Program-made: the position numbers and the translations under genes
Part shown: positions 61,826-64,000 of the stretch, piece after piece
Layout of the letters: the number at the start of each line of letters is the position of its first letter
How positions within the stretch are numbered: the stretch's first letter is position 1
Source of the DNA: Teichococcus rhizosphaerae
GTDB taxonomy: Bacteria > Pseudomonadota > Alphaproteobacteria > Acetobacterales > Acetobacteraceae
Assembly (NCBI RefSeq): GCF_002631185.1
Contig: NZ_PDNU01000008.1
Location: 124,001-188,000 of the forward strand
Direction of reading: 5' to 3'
DNA length: 64,000 nucleotides
The notes under the pieces: generated by a model
Told to the model about the DNA's origin: nothing
The model's input: only the letters and a program-made list of their open reading frames with translations
The model's database searches: none

Positions 61826-62584
61826 ATGGCTGGGATGTTCGACCTGACGGGGCGCGTGGCGCTGGTCACCGGCGGCAATGGCGGCATCGGCTTCGGCATG
61901 GCGCGCGGCCTCGCCGCCTGCGGCGCGCGCGTGGTCATCGCCGGCCGCAACGCGGAGAAGAACCAGGCCGCCGCGTCCGCGCTGGGCGGCGGCACCCTCG
62001 CCCTGCGGGCCGAGCTGACCGACCCCGCCGTCCCGGCGAGGCTGGTGGAGGACGTGCTGGCCCAGGCCGGCCGGCTCGACATCCTGGTCAACAATGCCGG
62101 CACCAACATCCGCAAGGCTCCGCACGAGGTGACGGACGAGGAGTGGATGACGGTGCTGGACACCAACCTGACCAGCGTGATGCGCCTGACCCGCGCCGCC
62201 TACCCGGCGCTGAAGGCCAGCGGGCATGGGCGGGTGATCAACATCGGCTCCATGCTGTCGATCTTCGGCGTGTACTTCTCTCCCGCCTACGGCGCCAGCA
62301 AGGGCGCGGTGGTGCAGTACACCAAGTCCCTCGCCGCCGCCTGGAGCGCCGATGGCATCACCGCCAACGCCATCCTGCCCGGCTGGATCGACACCGACCT
62401 GACCCGCAAGGCGCGGCAGGACGTGCCGACCCTGAACGACGCCGTCATCGCCCGCAGCCCCTGCCGGCGCTGGGGCGACCCCAAGGATTTCGGCGGCATC
62501 GCCGCCTTCCTCGCCAGCGACGAGGCCGCCTTCATCACCGGCACGGCCATCCCGGTGGATGGCGGCTTCTCGATCCAGGGCTGA
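61826..62584 (+). CDS. SDR family oxidoreductase (KduD/FabG-like)
   Basis: A 252-residue short-chain dehydrogenase. The NAD(P)-binding TGGNGGIGFGMARGL is at about 16-30, NNAG near 91, and the catalytic set is Ser in NIGSMLSIF with Tyr and Lys in YGASKGAVVQYTKSLA. NAILPGWIDTDLT and ITGTAIPVDGGFSIQG are typical. The substrate is unknown; the pattern resembles gluconate or 2-deoxygluconate dehydrogenases. GGAGGAGG lies upstream. It starts 27 nt after carA, so it sits inside the carA-carB interval and may be cotranscribed. Confidence 0.93.
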   Translation: MAGMFDLTGRVALVTGGNGGIGFGMARGLAACGARVVIAGRNAEKNQAAASALGGGTLALRAELTDPAVPARLVEDVLAQAGRLDILVNNAGTNIRKAPHEVTDEEWMTVLDTNLTSVMRLTRAAYPALKASGHGRVINIGSMLSIFGVYFSPAYGASKGAVVQYTKSLAAAWSADGITANAILPGWIDTDLTRKARQDVPTLNDAVIARSPCRRWGDPKDFGGIAAFLASDEAAFITGTAIPVDGGFSIQG

Positions 62585-62602
62585 CGCCATGGGCGCGGTC
62601 TG

Positions 62603-63235
62603 ATGCCCTCGCTCGCGGCACTCCTGGCCTTCGCCGCCCTTTCCGTGGGCCTCGCGGTCACGCCGGGCCCGAACATGCTCTATCTCGCCTCCCGCACCCT
62701 GGCGCAGGGGCGGCGGGCGGGGCTGGTCTCCCTGGCCGGCTGCCAGACGGGCATGGCGCTGATCATGCTGGCGGCCGCCGCCGGGGTCACCGCGGCGCTG
62801 CTGGCCGTGCCTTACGCCTATGACGCGCTGCGCCTGGGCGGCGCCGCCTATCTCGGCTGGATGGCCTGGCAGACGCTGCGGCCGGGCGGCGCCTCGGTGT
62901 TCGAGCCGCGCGCCCTGCCGCCGGAGCCGCCCGCGCGGCTGTTCACCGTGGGCGCCGCCACGGCGCTGCTGAACCCGAAGGTGGCGCTGTTCTACGTGGC
63001 GGTGCTGCCGCCCTTCATCGACCCCGCCCGCGGCAGCGTGCTGGCGCAGGGCATCATCCTGGGCAGCGTGCAGGTGCTGATCGGCGCGCTGTTCGACATC
63101 CTCCTGGTGCTGGGCGCCGGGGGCATCTCCACCTTCCTGGCCAGGCGGCCCCTCTGGCTGGCCGCGCAGCGCTATGTGCTGGGCGGCGCGCTGGGGCTGA
63201 TCGCCGTCAAGCTCGCCACCGATTCCCGCCGATAA
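62603..63235 (+). CDS. LysE family translocator
   Basis: A 210-residue inner membrane exporter with six hydrophobic segments. The LysE/RhtB pattern is clear: [38 protein letters not shown], then [17 protein letters not shown], and [21 protein letters not shown]. It exports amino acids or similar compounds; the substrate is not predictable. It starts 18 nt after the SDR gene and ends 11 nt before carB, so all four genes are probably one transcript. Confidence 0.93.
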   Translation: MPSLAALLAFAALSVGLAVTPGPNMLYLASRTLAQGRRAGLVSLAGCQTGMALIMLAAAAGVTAALLAVPYAYDALRLGGAAYLGWMAWQTLRPGGASVFEPRALPPEPPARLFTVGAATALLNPKVALFYVAVLPPFIDPARGSVLAQGIILGSVQVLIGALFDILLVLGAGGISTFLARRPLWLAAQRYVLGGALGLIAVKLATDSRR

Positions 63236-63246
63236 GGTCCTCCCCG

Positions 63247-64000
<754 letters not shown>

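Overview
The window is a very GC-rich, tightly packed chromosomal segment with almost only housekeeping genes. The order rnpB, mraZ, rsmH, ftsL onward, a long unstructured linker in FtsZ, split carA/carB and the protein sequences themselves fit an alphaproteobacterium, most likely Acetobacteraceae (Roseomonas-like). This placement is my inference from sequence style and was not tested by a search. I see no phage, insertion sequence, CRISPR array or plasmid gene.

Layout. 1-5659 (minus): the start of a large AsmA-type protein coupled to a fused HyuA/HyuB hydantoinase. 5805-7321 (plus): djlA and ampD. 7407-7819: RNase P RNA. 8108-27240 (plus): a complete division and cell wall (dcw) cluster, mraZ-rsmH-ftsL-ftsI-murE-murF-mraY-murD-ftsW-murG-murC-murB-ddl-ftsQ-ftsA-ftsZ, in which nearly every gene overlaps or touches the next; it ends at a strong terminator. 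Three direct repeats fitting MraZ boxes lie ahead of mraZ. 27462-33323 (plus): lpxC, bamD, recN, ligA. 33364-41483: an aminopeptidase P, a DUF1127 protein, the coupled run pentapeptide protein-uvrD-prmA, a transporter of the bile acid:sodium symporter type, and metF. 41650-43130: mlaA and mlaC for outer-membrane lipid transport. 44419-48464: a four-gene polyamine-type ABC importer preceded by a good sigma-54 promoter candidate. 48469-51179: small accessory genes, among them an XRE regulator, and an odd AT-richer patch with a 36-bp perfect palindrome. 51184-55770: ettA, tRNA-Ile2(CAU), a secreted alpha/beta hydrolase, ppa and an acetyltransferase. 55773-60251 (minus): yqeY, dnaG, rpoD, the macromolecular synthesis region. 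60392-64000 (plus): carA, an SDR, a LysE exporter and the start of carB.

The most unusual item is carA. Its reading frame opens with a Cro-like helix-turn-helix of about 60 residues, fused without a stop to the glutaminase subunit of carbamoyl-phosphate synthase. Two near-identical 17-bp palindromes lie just upstream, one of them filling exactly the 17-bp spacer of a candidate promoter whose predicted start site falls on the ATG. This looks like a pyrimidine/arginine enzyme that may carry its own regulator. Other points worth checking are the sigma-54 promoter, the isolated palindrome at 50559-50594, the MraZ boxes, and the long Ala/Pro-rich tails on FtsL, FtsI and FtsZ.
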